DNA of 13,622 nucleotides from an uncultured Faecalibacterium sp. (GCA_934512105.1 CAKSWQ010000051.1:1-13622), one strand, 5' to 3'. Counted from the first letter of the stretch, positions 6,415 through 13,498 are shown. Numbers and translations are program-made. The notes: a model not told the origin generated them from the letters alone.

Positions 6415-6706
6415 CCCCCTCAGCTTCGCTTCGCTCAGCAGATTCCCCTTTTTGTCGCTACGCGACATCTTCCCCCGGCCGGGGGAAGTCGGCCCTCAAG
6501 GGGACGCTTTTGCGCTGTGCCAGAAACTTTGCCGCCACCGCCAAAAGCCGTCCCCTTGGGGAAGGTGGCTGCGACCAACGGGAGCAGACGGAAGGGGTAA
6601 TTCCCGGCTAAGCGGCTTTGTACTTCAGTCGGAAACTGTACCGCCACCACAAAAAAGCTCCCCCTTTCGGGGGAGCTGGCATCGCGCAGCGATGACTGAG
6701 AGGGGG
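6415..6706. repeat. repeat island B: same module family, ends at the glycosyltransferase stop
   Basis: It starts CCCCCTCAG (6415) and ends CTGAGAGGGGG (6696-6706), directly before the TAA of the glycosyltransferase gene. It repeats island A's third, fourth and fifth modules in the same order: a CCCCTTTTTGTCGC hairpin unit, then the GGGGACGC...GCCGTCCCCTTGGGG unit, then a core with GGAAACTGTACCGCCACC. The right subterminal stem CATCGC/GCGATG (6680-6694) is the same as in island C. Positions 6221-6414 hold the antiporter leader and promoter. Confidence 0.85.
6651..6677 (-). terminator. glycosyltransferase terminator embedded in repeat island B
   Basis: AGCTCCCCC (6656-6664) pairs with GGGGGAGCT (6669-6677) around a TTTC loop. 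On the minus strand it runs into six T (6656-6651). It lies about 30 bases beyond the glycosyltransferase stop and is part of the repeat module itself. Confidence 0.8.
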
Positions 6707-7735
6707 TTAGTTGAACTTGAAGATCTTGCGCAGCTGGCGGTAGGTGGCTACGACCACCTTGTCGCCGCCGGGGAAGTGCAGGTCGGTCATGCCGCCAAGG
6801 TTCACGCGCACGGCGCGGTAGACGCCGGGGGTAACGTGATCCTTGAGGTACTGCCACAGCTCGGCCTTTTTGGCGTGCGCCTCGGCGCTGCCGTCCAGCA
6901 GCAGGAAGATGTCGCTGACTGCCATCATCACCGACAGGTAGTGCACCATGTAGGCGCGCAGACGCTTCTGGTCTTTCAGCGCGTCCAGATCCTGACAGTC
7001 GATCATGTGCTTGGTGACCCGCAGCTGCTGGTCCACACGGCCGATCATCACGCTCTCGTTCACGCTCTGGTCTGCGCGGCCGATGAAGTAGCGGTACAGA
7101 TCCAGATCCATATAGTACATACTCTTGACGTAGGGCAGGGGCTGGTACACAAAGATGTTGTCCACATAGAAGGTGTGCTTGGGCAGCACCATGCCGCACT
7201 GGCGCAGCACCTCGGTGCGGTACATGACCGAGTGCATCAGCAGGTTCTGATCCGGGCGGAAGTGCCGGACGTGCACCCAGTCGAACAGGCGCTCCTGCGG
7301 GAACACGTTGGTGTAGCGCACGGTATGGCTGGTGCCGTCCTCCACATGCTCGTACACATAGTTGCAGATCATCAGATCCGGTGCGGTGCCGCGGGCTACC
7401 AGCGTGGTCAGGCGTTCCAGCACCTTTTTCAGGGCATCGGTGTCCAGCCAGTCGTCGCTGTCCACTACCTTGTAGTACAGGCCGGTGGCGTTGCGGATGC
7501 CCTGATTGACGCCCTCGCCGTGGCCGCCGTTCTCCTGATGGATGGCCTTGACGATGGTGGGGTACTTTGCGGCGTACTCGTCGCAGATGGCGGGGGTGTC
7601 ATCCTTGACGGAACCATCGTCCACCAGAATGATCTCGGCCTGCTCGCCTGCGCTCAGCAGCGTTTCGATGCAGTGACGCATATAGGCTGCCGAATTGTAG
7701 CAGGGCACGGCAAAGGTGATAAGTTTCTGCTGCAT
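6707..7735 (-). CDS. family 2 glycosyltransferase
   Basis: This 342-residue inverting GT-A glycosyltransferase shows the N-terminal family signature: ITFAVPCYNSAAYM (6-19), ILVDDGS (36-42) binding the nucleotide sugar, QENGGHGEGVNQGI (67-80) and the metal-binding VDSDDW (91-96). It has no transmembrane helix and should work at the cytoplasmic face, transferring sugars during surface polysaccharide or glycolipid assembly. The acceptor is unknown. The open frame continues far upstream, but the ATG at 7735 is preferred: it is the first start before the family signature, and AAAAAGGAG lies 10 bases before it. The frame upstream has no homology-like features and crosses the promoter. The gene stands alone and is divergent from the helicase gene. 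Confidence 0.92.
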   Translation of the reverse strand: MQQKLITFAVPCYNSAAYMRHCIETLLSAGEQAEIILVDDGSVKDDTPAICDEYAAKYPTIVKAIHQENGGHGEGVNQGIRNATGLYYKVVDSDDWLDTDALKKVLERLTTLVARGTAPDLMICNYVYEHVEDGTSHTVRYTNVFPQERLFDWVHVRHFRPDQNLLMHSVMYRTEVLRQCGMVLPKHTFYVDNIFVYQPLPYVKSMYYMDLDLYRYFIGRADQSVNESVMIGRVDQQLRVTKHMIDCQDLDALKDQKRLRAYMVHYLSVMMAVSDIFLLLDGSAEAHAKKAELWQYLKDHVTPGVYRAVRVNLGGMTDLHFPGGDKVVVATYRQLRKIFKFN

Positions 7736-7810
7736 ATTATAAATGCTCCTTTTTACGTTGCATGGTCCATGCCGGGCAGTCTGCGGGGTGGCATGGAGAT
7801 ATGTGTTCTC

Positions 7811-7819
7811 ATTATAGCA
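7811..7819 (-). promoter_or_regulatory. extended -10 promoter of the glycosyltransferase gene
   Basis: On the minus strand TGCTATAAT (7819-7811) is a perfect -10 with the extended TG. The -35 region is poor. It lies 76 bp before the start codon. Confidence 0.6.
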
Positions 7820-7918
7820 TTTTCGCGCCTGAAAAGCTATCCTTCCCGGGCAGAAAGAGCGGTTACCGCACATTTTTGCGCAAAGTGACGCTTTTTTCTG
7901 CCAAAAGTATCGGTTTTG

Positions 7919-7927
7919 TGGTATACT
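7919..7927 (+). promoter_or_regulatory. extended -10 promoter of recQ
   Basis: TGGTATACT (7919-7927) is an extended -10 element, 57 bp before the recQ start. No clear -35 is present. It is back to back with the glycosyltransferase promoter, about 100 bp apart. Confidence 0.6.
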
Positions 7928-7984
7928 GATAAGGTTTTGAGCGATCAGCGCATCAGCGCACCTACTTATATAACGGAGGAAACC

Positions 7985-9562
7985 ATGGAAAACCCGCACA
8001 GTATCCTGAAAAAAGTTTTCGGCTACGACAGCTTCCGCCCCGGGCAGGAAGAGATCGTCAGCCGCCTGCTGGCCGGGCAGGATGTGCTGGCGGTCATGCC
8101 CACCGGCGCGGGCAAATCGATATGCTATCAGGTACCGGCGCTGCTGCTGCCGGGCATCACCATCGTGGTGTCCCCGCTGGTCAGCCTGATGAAGGATCAG
8201 GTGGGGGCGCTGGTGCAGGCGGGTGTGGCGGCGGCTTTTCTGAACAACAGTCTGACGGACAACCAGAAGGCGCTGATGCTGCACCGCGCCCGGGAGGGCT
8301 GGTACAAGATCATCTATGTGGCCCCGGAGCGGCTGGAGATGCCGGGCTTCCAGCGGTTTGCGCAGGAGCGACAGATCAGCATGGTCACGGTGGACGAGGC
8401 GCACTGCATCAGCCAGTGGGGACAGGATTTCCGCCCCAGCTATCTGCGCATCAAGGAATTTGTGGACAGCCTGCCCAGCCGCCCGGTCATCGGCGCGTTC
8501 ACCGCTACCGCCACCGCCCATGTGCGGGAGGATATCCGCACCCATCTGGCATTACAGGCGCCCTACGAGGTGACCACCAGCTTCGACCGCCCCAACCTGT
8601 ACTTCGAGACCCGGCGGGCGCTGCCCAGCCAGAAGCCCAAGGAGCTGCTGGAGCTGGTGCTCAAGGAGGGCAGCAACGCGGGCATCGTGTATTGCAGCAC
8701 CACCCGGCAGGTGGACGAGACGGTGCAGCTGCTGCAAAGCCGCAGCATCCGGGCGGCGGCTTATCATGCCAAGCTGGATGCGGACACCCGGCGGCAGAAT
8801 CAGGACGATTTCCTCTACGACCGGGTGCAGGTGATGGTAGCCACCAACGCCTTTGGCATGGGCATCGACAAGCCCAATGTGCGGTTCGTCATCCATTATA
8901 ATATGCCCAAGGACCTGGAAAGCTATTATCAGGAGGCCGGGCGTGCCGGGCGCGATGGTCAGCCCGCCCGGTGTACCCTGCTGTATTCCGGCACGGATGT
9001 GCGCACCATCCGCTTTTTCATCGACAAGGAGCGGGAGGCCGACAATGGTCTGCCTGCGGATGTAAAGGCCGAAGCCGCCCGCAAGGCAGAGGAACGGCTC
9101 AAGTACATGACCTTCTACTCCACCACCCAGCACTGCCTGCGCGGCTTTCTGCTGCAATACTTCGGGGAGGCTGCGCCCCAAAAGTGCGGCAACTGCTCCT
9201 GCTGCCTTGCTGCCGAGCAGGAAGCTCAGCTGCAGGTGGAGTACGCCCGCCGCCGTGCCGCCCAGAGCGCCGACCGGCTGGAAAAGCCCCGCCGTGCAAA
9301 GCCCGCTGCGGTCGGCAGCCTGAGCGAAGCGGACGAAAAGCTGCTCAATGCTTTGTACGCCGTGCGTAAGCGCCTTGCGGGCAAGCAGAACCTGCCCGCC
9401 TTTATGGTGTTCAACGATGCCACTCTGCGGGAGATGGCAGAGAAAAAGCCCATGAGCATCGATGAGCTGCTGAACATCAGCGGCGTGGGCGAAAAGAAAG
9501 CCGCCCGCTACGGCAACGCCTTCCTGCGCGTCATCGAGGACACCGTGGGCAGCCGGGAGTGA
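7985..9562 (+). CDS. recQ: RecQ-family ATP-dependent DNA helicase without winged-helix domain
   Basis: This 525-residue 3'-5' helicase of DNA repair and recombination runs: motif 0 region FGYDSFRPGQEEIV (12-25), Walker A MPTGAGKS (38-45), DEAH box VTVDEAHCISQWG (135-146), then GAFTATAT, YCSTTRQVDETV, FGMGIDKPNVRFV and the arginine-finger motif QEAGRAGRDG. The zinc subdomain has C384, C401, C404 and C407. Only about 40 basic residues separate it from an HRDC-like end (about 446-525, with INISGVGEKKAARYG-type helix-hairpin residues). The winged-helix RQC domain of about 110 residues in E. coli RecQ (610 residues) is absent. The ATG at 7985 follows GGAGGA by 4 bases; upstream in-frame codons cross the promoter. 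It is monocistronic with its own terminator. RecQ identity is secure, and the domain loss may alter substrate choice. Confidence 0.94.
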   Translation: MENPHSILKKVFGYDSFRPGQEEIVSRLLAGQDVLAVMPTGAGKSICYQVPALLLPGITIVVSPLVSLMKDQVGALVQAGVAAAFLNNSLTDNQKALMLHRAREGWYKIIYVAPERLEMPGFQRFAQERQISMVTVDEAHCISQWGQDFRPSYLRIKEFVDSLPSRPVIGAFTATATAHVREDIRTHLALQAPYEVTTSFDRPNLYFETRRALPSQKPKELLELVLKEGSNAGIVYCSTTRQVDETVQLLQSRSIRAAAYHAKLDADTRRQNQDDFLYDRVQVMVATNAFGMGIDKPNVRFVIHYNMPKDLESYYQEAGRAGRDGQPARCTLLYSGTDVRTIRFFIDKEREADNGLPADVKAEAARKAEERLKYMTFYSTTQHCLRGFLLQYFGEAAPQKCGNCSCCLAAEQEAQLQVEYARRRAAQSADRLEKPRRAKPAAVGSLSEADEKLLNALYAVRKRLAGKQNLPAFMVFNDATLREMAEKKPMSIDELLNISGVGEKKAARYGNAFLRVIEDTVGSRE

Positions 9563-9568
9563 AAAGAG

Positions 9569-9637
9569 CAACAGCATCTGCAAGGTTCGCAAATTTTCTG
9601 AAATTCAGAAGCGAACCTGACAGATGCTGTTGTTTTT
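9569..9637 (+). terminator. recQ terminator, long three-step hairpin
   Basis: Stem 1 pairs 9569-9580 with 9621-9632 (12 bp), stem 2 pairs 9583-9590 with 9611-9618 (8 bp) and stem 3 pairs 9596-9600 with 9606-9610 (5 bp). T5 follows at 9633-9637. It begins 6 bases after the recQ stop. Confidence 0.9.
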
Positions 9638-9647
9638 GCGGGGTGAA

Positions 9648-9764
9648 CCCTCTCAGGCGCTCCCGCGCCAGCTCCCCCGAAGGGGGAGCTTTACTCGTGC
9701 TGACCGGAAGATGCCAGCTCCCCCTTTCGGGGGAGCTGGCATCGCGCAGCGATGACTGAGAGGG
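9648..9764. repeat. repeat element C: compact 117-bp copy with perfect 9-bp terminal inverted repeats
   Basis: CCCTCTCAG (9648-9656) and CTGAGAGGG (9756-9764) are exact inverted repeats. The interior holds GGCGC-TCCC-GCGCC, AGCTCCCCC-GAA-GGGGGAGCT, a second AGCTCCCCC-TTTC-GGGGGAGCT and CATCGC-GCA-GCGATG. It lies between the recQ terminator and the nrdG stop codon (10 bases away). It is the simplest complete member in the window and resembles a MITE without coding capacity. No clear target duplication is visible at its edges. Confidence 0.85.
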
Positions 9765-9774
9765 TCAAATCTTC

Positions 9775-10332
9775 TCACCGTTCCATGGTATGGGTAGAAA
9801 ACACCTTTTCGTCCTCCCACCACACGGGCTGCCCGGCGGCAAGGGACTTGGGCACATCCAGCAGGCGCTGGTTGCGGCTGCCGCGGAAGCGCAGGGAGAT
9901 GTCGTGCTCGGCCTGCACGAATCTGCCGTCCACCAGCACATCCAGCAGTGCCAGCAGCTCGTCGGTCACCTCGCACCGCGCGGGGCTGGGCTCTTTGCCG
10001 GTAAGCTGCTCCCAAGTGTAGCCGGAGTAGCACCACACCGTCTTGGCGGGGTACAGCGCCTTGAAGTTGCGCACAAAGGGCAGCAGCTCCCGCTGGTTTT
10101 CCGGCTCAAAGGGCTCGCCGCCCAGCAGGGAGAGCCCGGCGATATAGTCCGGCTGGCAGGAGGCGAATACCTCATTGCGCACGGTCTTATCAAAGGGTTG
10201 CCCGTAGGAAAAGTCCCATGCAACGGCGTTGAAGCAGCCCGGGCAGTGGTGGCGGCAGCCGGACACAAAAACGCTGGTGCGCACCCCGGGGCCGTTTGCG
10301 ATATCGTAATACTTAATGTTTGCGTAGTTCAT
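9775..10332 (-). CDS. nrdG: anaerobic ribonucleoside-triphosphate reductase activating protein
   Basis: This 185-residue radical SAM enzyme installs the glycyl radical on NrdD. The 4Fe-4S cluster motif is C26-x3-C30-x2-C33 in VSGCRHHCPGCFN, close to the N-terminus as in NrdG proteins. NIKYYDIANGPGVRTSVFV (5-23) precedes it, and GLSLLGGEPFEPEN (glycine-rich SAM-contact segment) follows. AGGA lies 8 bases before the ATG at 10332. It is the second gene after nrdD on the same strand, 89 bases apart, with a strong hairpin in the gap that may lower its expression relative to nrdD. The length is usual for the family and nothing appears missing. Confidence 0.95.
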   Translation of the reverse strand: MNYANIKYYDIANGPGVRTSVFVSGCRHHCPGCFNAVAWDFSYGQPFDKTVRNEVFASCQPDYIAGLSLLGGEPFEPENQRELLPFVRNFKALYPAKTVWCYSGYTWEQLTGKEPSPARCEVTDELLALLDVLVDGRFVQAEHDISLRFRGSRNQRLLDVPKSLAAGQPVWWEDEKVFSTHTMER

Positions 10333-10355
10333 GCGAATGTTCCTGTCATTTACTG

Positions 10356-10395
10356 AAAAGATATTTGGAGCGGCCGAAAGGCCGCTCCAAATATC
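10356..10395 (-). terminator. hairpin between nrdD and nrdG (terminator or attenuator)
   Basis: A perfect 16-bp stem (10360-10375 with 10380-10395) has loop GAAA (TTTC on the minus strand), followed on the minus strand by four T (10359-10356). It lies 26 bases past the nrdD stop and 23 bases before the nrdG start. No separate nrdG promoter is evident, so partial termination or 3'-end stabilisation of nrdD mRNA is plausible. Confidence 0.7.
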
Positions 10396-10421
10396 AAATC
10401 AAAAAGTAAGTTTTGCTGCTT

Positions 10422-12593
10422 TTACAGATGCAGCACGCGATCCTTGATCTCCTGCGTGCGGCCCTGGTTCCAGAACTGGGTGCCGATATAACCGCAGGTG
10501 CGGCGGGCGACGTTCAGCTTGTTCTGGTCGCGGTTGCCGCACTTGGGGCATTCCCATACCAGCTTGCCGTCATCCTCCACGATCTTGATCTCGCCGTCGT
10601 AGCCGCACACCTGACAGTAGTCGGACTTGGTGTTCAACTCGGCGTACATGATGTTGTCGTAGATGAACTGCAGCACGCTCATGACGGCTTCCAGATTGTC
10701 CTGCATATTGGGCACTTCCACATAGCTGATGGCACCGCCCGGGGACAGGCGCTGGAAGTCGGCCTCAAACTTCAGCTTGGTAAAGGCGTCGATGGGCTCA
10801 GAGACATGGACGTGGTAGCTGTTGGTGATATAGTTCTTGTCCGTGATGCCCTCCACGATGCCAAAGCGCTTTTGCAGGCACTTGGCAAACTTGTAGGTGG
10901 TGGATTCCAGCGGGGTGCCGTAGAGGGAGTAGTCCATGTTCTCGGCCTTCTTCCACTCGTTGCACTTGTCGTTCATGTGCTGCATCACGCTCAGGGCAAA
11001 GGGCTTGGCACCGGCGTCGGTGTGGCTCTTGCCGGTCATATACTTCACGCACTCGTACAGGCCGGCATAGCCCAGACTGATGGTGGAGTAGCCGCCGAAC
11101 AGCAGCTTGTCGATCTTTTCGCCTTTCTTCAGGCGCGCCAGCGCACCGTACTGCCACAGGATGGGGGCAGCATCACTGGGGGTGCCCATCAGCCGCTGAT
11201 GGCGTGCCTGCAAAGCGCGGTGGCACAGCGCCAGACGCTCGTCAAAGATCTTCCAGAACTTTTCAAAGTTGCCGCCGGAGCTCAGGGCAACGTCCACCAG
11301 ATTGATGGTGACCACGCCCTGATTGAAGCGGCCGTAGTACTTGGGCTTGCCGGTCTCGGGGTCCACATAGGGGGTCAGGAAGCTGCGGCAGCCCATGCAG
11401 GTGTAGCAGTGGCCTTCGCCGTTTTTGTCCACCTTGAGTTCCAGCATCTTCTTTTCCGAGATGTAGTCGGGCACCATGCGCTTGGCGGTGCACTTGGCGG
11501 CCAGCTCGGTCAGGTAGTAGTAGGGGGTGCCGGGGCGGATGTTGTCCTCTTCCAGCACATAGATCAGCTTGGGGAAGGCGGGGGTGATCCACACACCTGC
11601 CTCGTTCTTCACGCCCTGATAGCGCTGCCGGATGGTCTCCTCAATGATGATGGCAAGGTCGGCCTTTTCCTGCGGATTGCGTGCCTCGCCCAGATACATA
11701 AATACGGTAATGAAGGGTGCCTGACCGTTGGTGGTCATCAGGGTGACCACCTGATACTGGATGGTCTGCACGCCGCGGTTGATCTCGTTGCGCAGACGGC
11801 GCTCCACGATCTCCTTCTTGCGCTCGGCAGAGACGTCCAGACCTTTCATCTCCAACTCCACCTCGGCGGCGATCTTCTTGCGGGAAACGTCCACAAAGGG
11901 AGCCAGATGGGTCAGGCTGATGCTCTGGCCGCCGTACTGGTTGGAGGCCACCTGTGCAATGATCTGGGTGGCAATGTTGCAGGCGGTGGAGAAGCTGTGC
12001 GGCTTTTCAATATAGGTGCCGGAGATAACGGTGCCGTTCTGCAGCATGTCCTCAAGGTTCACCAGATCGCAGTTGTGCATGTGCTGGGCAAAGTAGTCGG
12101 AATCGTGGAAGTGGATCAGGCCCTCCTGATGCGCCTTTACGATCTCCGGGTCCAGCAGCAGACGGGCGGTCAGATCCTTGGAGATCTCGCCGGCCATATA
12201 GTCGCGCTGCACACTGTTGACGGTGGGGTTCTTGTTGGCGTTCTCCTGCTTGACCTCTTCGTTCTGGCACTCGATCAGGCTCAGGATACGCTCGTCAGTA
12301 GTGTTGGTCTGGCGCTTCAGGCTCTGAATGTAGCGATAGGTGATATAGTGCCGTGCCACATCATGGGCCTGAATGTCCATCAGCTGGTTCTCCACCAGAT
12401 CCTGTACTTCTTCCACGCTGACCGCGCGGTTGAGCTGCTGGCACTGGTCGGTAACGGCTGCGGCGATCTGGGTGATCTGCTCCCGGCTCAGGCGAGACTG
12501 ACCGCCCACCGAATCGCTGGCTTTGGTAACGGCGGTAATGATCTTGGTAATATCAAAAGGAACTTCTGCACCGTTACGTTTGATGATCTTCAT
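10422..12593 (-). CDS. nrdD: anaerobic (class III) ribonucleoside-triphosphate reductase
   Basis: This 723-residue glycyl-radical enzyme reduces NTPs to dNTPs without oxygen. Residues about 1-95 form an ATP-cone allosteric domain (MKIIKRNGAEVPFD start, REQITQIAAAV, YITYRYIQ). The catalytic barrel follows, including HNCDLVNLEDML and the cysteine cluster CYTCMGCRSFL (C396, C399, C402; one is probably an active-site cysteine). The C-terminal zinc site is C660-x2-C663 and C682-x2-C685. The radical motif RRTCGYIG has G701 as the expected radical glycine. GGAGGAG is 5-6 bases before the ATG at 12593, so the longer in-frame opening upstream is not used. It is the first gene of nrdD-nrdG. Candidate NrdR boxes overlap its promoter and a hairpin lies in its leader. 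The protein appears complete. Confidence 0.97.
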   Translation of the reverse strand: MKIIKRNGAEVPFDITKIITAVTKASDSVGGQSRLSREQITQIAAAVTDQCQQLNRAVSVEEVQDLVENQLMDIQAHDVARHYITYRYIQSLKRQTNTTDERILSLIECQNEEVKQENANKNPTVNSVQRDYMAGEISKDLTARLLLDPEIVKAHQEGLIHFHDSDYFAQHMHNCDLVNLEDMLQNGTVISGTYIEKPHSFSTACNIATQIIAQVASNQYGGQSISLTHLAPFVDVSRKKIAAEVELEMKGLDVSAERKKEIVERRLRNEINRGVQTIQYQVVTLMTTNGQAPFITVFMYLGEARNPQEKADLAIIIEETIRQRYQGVKNEAGVWITPAFPKLIYVLEEDNIRPGTPYYYLTELAAKCTAKRMVPDYISEKKMLELKVDKNGEGHCYTCMGCRSFLTPYVDPETGKPKYYGRFNQGVVTINLVDVALSSGGNFEKFWKIFDERLALCHRALQARHQRLMGTPSDAAPILWQYGALARLKKGEKIDKLLFGGYSTISLGYAGLYECVKYMTGKSHTDAGAKPFALSVMQHMNDKCNEWKKAENMDYSLYGTPLESTTYKFAKCLQKRFGIVEGITDKNYITNSYHVHVSEPIDAFTKLKFEADFQRLSPGGAISYVEVPNMQDNLEAVMSVLQFIYDNIMYAELNTKSDYCQVCGYDGEIKIVEDDGKLVWECPKCGNRDQNKLNVARRTCGYIGTQFWNQGRTQEIKDRVLHL

Positions 12594-12626
12594 CGGTTCT
12601 CCTCCTTCTATATAGGCGCATTGTGA

Positions 12627-12657
12627 ACGGGTACCTCTTACTATAAGAGATACCCGT
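12627..12657 (-). promoter_or_regulatory. hairpin in the nrdD 5' leader
   Basis: Arms 12627-12640 and 12644-12657 pair over 14 positions around a 3-base loop. The single mismatch in DNA is a G-U pair in the RNA. No T tract follows, so it is not a terminator. It lies between the transcription start (near 12688) and the ribosome-binding site, and may stabilise or regulate the mRNA. Confidence 0.6.
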
Positions 12658-12695
12658 CTGCGCACAACGATATCCAACAAACTGAATGTAGCTCT

Positions 12696-12723
12696 ATTTT
12701 ATCATTATCTAGTGGCAAGTCAA
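12696..12723 (-). promoter_or_regulatory. nrdDG promoter
   Basis: On the minus strand TTGACT (12723-12718) and TAAAAT (12701-12696) are separated by 16 bp, with the -10 extended by TG (TGATAAAAT). The predicted leader is about 95 nt. Confidence 0.78.
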
Positions 12724-12747
12724 GCAAAATACCACTATATTTTGCGT
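12700..12747. promoter_or_regulatory. candidate tandem NrdR boxes
   Basis: CCACTATATTTTGCGT (12732-12747) matches the palindromic NrdR pattern ACACTATATATAGTGT at 12 of 16 positions. A weaker box at 12700-12715 (ending CTAGTGG) matches 9 of 16. The starts are 32 bp apart, about three helical turns, which is the usual spacing of NrdR box pairs. The weaker box covers the -10/-35 spacer of nrdD, so binding would repress. An overlapping exact inverted repeat GCAAAATA-N6-TATTTTGC (12724-12745) may be the same or another operator. The nrdR gene is not in this window. Confidence 0.6.
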
Positions 12748-12927
12748 TTTGTAGCAATCGCCAAAAAACACAGATATTTTTCAGGACAAAATTTTGCACG
12801 GAAAGGCTTGACAGCACGGTGCACTTTCCGGCGGGTAATATAAGCCGCAGTCTATACCCGGGTGAGCATCGCTCTGCCTATATAATGTAATAATATAGGG
12901 AGAAATGCAGCGTTGCTGCTGAAGTCA
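12748..12927. other. AT-rich intergenic stretch without a supported gene
   Basis: It holds an inverted repeat CGGAAAG-N18-CTTTCCG (12799-12830) enclosing a -35-like TTGACA (12808-12813), but the nearest -10-like sequence is 23 bp away. A TATAAT at 12881-12886 lies within CCTATAT-N9-ATATAGG. AGGGAG then precedes an ATG at 12905 that opens only five codons (MQRCC). This could be a remnant of a gene start cut off by repeat island D, or chance. I do not call a gene. Confidence 0.4.
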
Positions 12928-13268
12928 CCCTCTCAGGCGCTCCCGCTGCGGGAAGTACCCCCCTCAGTCTTTGCTGCGCAAAGCCAGCTCCCCCAAGGGG
13001 ACGCCTTATGGCACGGCCGGAAACTTTGCCGCCACCGCCAAAAGCCGTCCCCTTGGGGAAGGTGGCTTGACGCGAAGCGGCAAGACGGAAGGGGTATTCC
13101 CGGGCACGCCGCGCCCTCTCAGGCGCTCCCGCGCCAGCTCTCCCAAAGGGAGAGCCAAGCCATTACGTTCGTTGCTAAAGTTTCAAGTGCAATGAGAAAC
13201 TTTCTGGCCGCGCCAGAGGCTCCCTCTCCGAGGGAGCTGGCAAAGCCGTCAGGCTTTGACTGAGGGAG
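12928..13268. repeat. repeat island D: three modules of the same family upstream of an rRNA promoter
   Basis: A shortened unit (12928-12957) is followed by a unit starting CCCCCCTCAGTC (12958) that shares the GGGGACGCC and GCCGTCCCCTTGGGG segments with islands A and B. A third unit (13114-13268) shares GGGAGAGCCAAGCC and GTTCGTTGCTAAAGT-type segments with island A's second module. Subterminal stems are CTTTGC/GCAAAG (12969-12983) and CAAAGCC/GGCTTTG (13241-13258). The stem at 13066-13084 has one mismatch. No coding sequence is supported. Confidence 0.85.
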
Positions 13269-13313
13269 TTAAGCCCTCCCGCAAAGAATTTGGAAAAAAG
13301 ATGTCAAAAAGTG

Positions 13314-13342
13314 TTGACAATCGTTCGGGGGTGTGGTATTAT
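13314..13342 (+). promoter_or_regulatory. rRNA operon promoter P1
   Basis: TTGACA (13314-13319), a 17-bp spacer and TATTAT (13337-13342) with an extended TG (TGTGGTATTAT). It is the distal member of a tandem pair. Confidence 0.85.
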
Positions 13343-13498
13343 ACTTGAGCGCCAAGCGCTGAGACAAAAGAATGACTTCTGAAGTCCCAGCAGGAAGCCC
13401 TTGAAAAGAACCAATAGACGCTGAAAAACACCAGTTGACACTGAGATGTTCGAAGCGCTCCAAGTTCAGAAAAGTTCAAAAGCTTCTCAAAAAAGTGC

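Noticed and set aside
6212..7888. A 558-codon plus-strand frame across repeat island B and the glycosyltransferase
   Set aside because: It is antisense shadow joined to repeat DNA, with no start signal or domain.
7736..8545. N-terminal extension of the glycosyltransferase by about 270 residues
   Set aside because: It is an open frame only. It covers the divergent promoter region and the recQ start, and the family signature starts directly at the ATG at 7735.
10413..12626. A 737-codon open frame on the plus strand across nrdD
   Set aside because: It is the antisense shadow of nrdD, which has complete catalytic motifs and a strong ribosome-binding site. The shadow translation is a low-complexity mix of H, V, L, G and Q.
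4275..13268. CRISPR array
   Set aside because: The repeated modules are not evenly spaced, have no unique spacers of constant length, and no cas gene is present.
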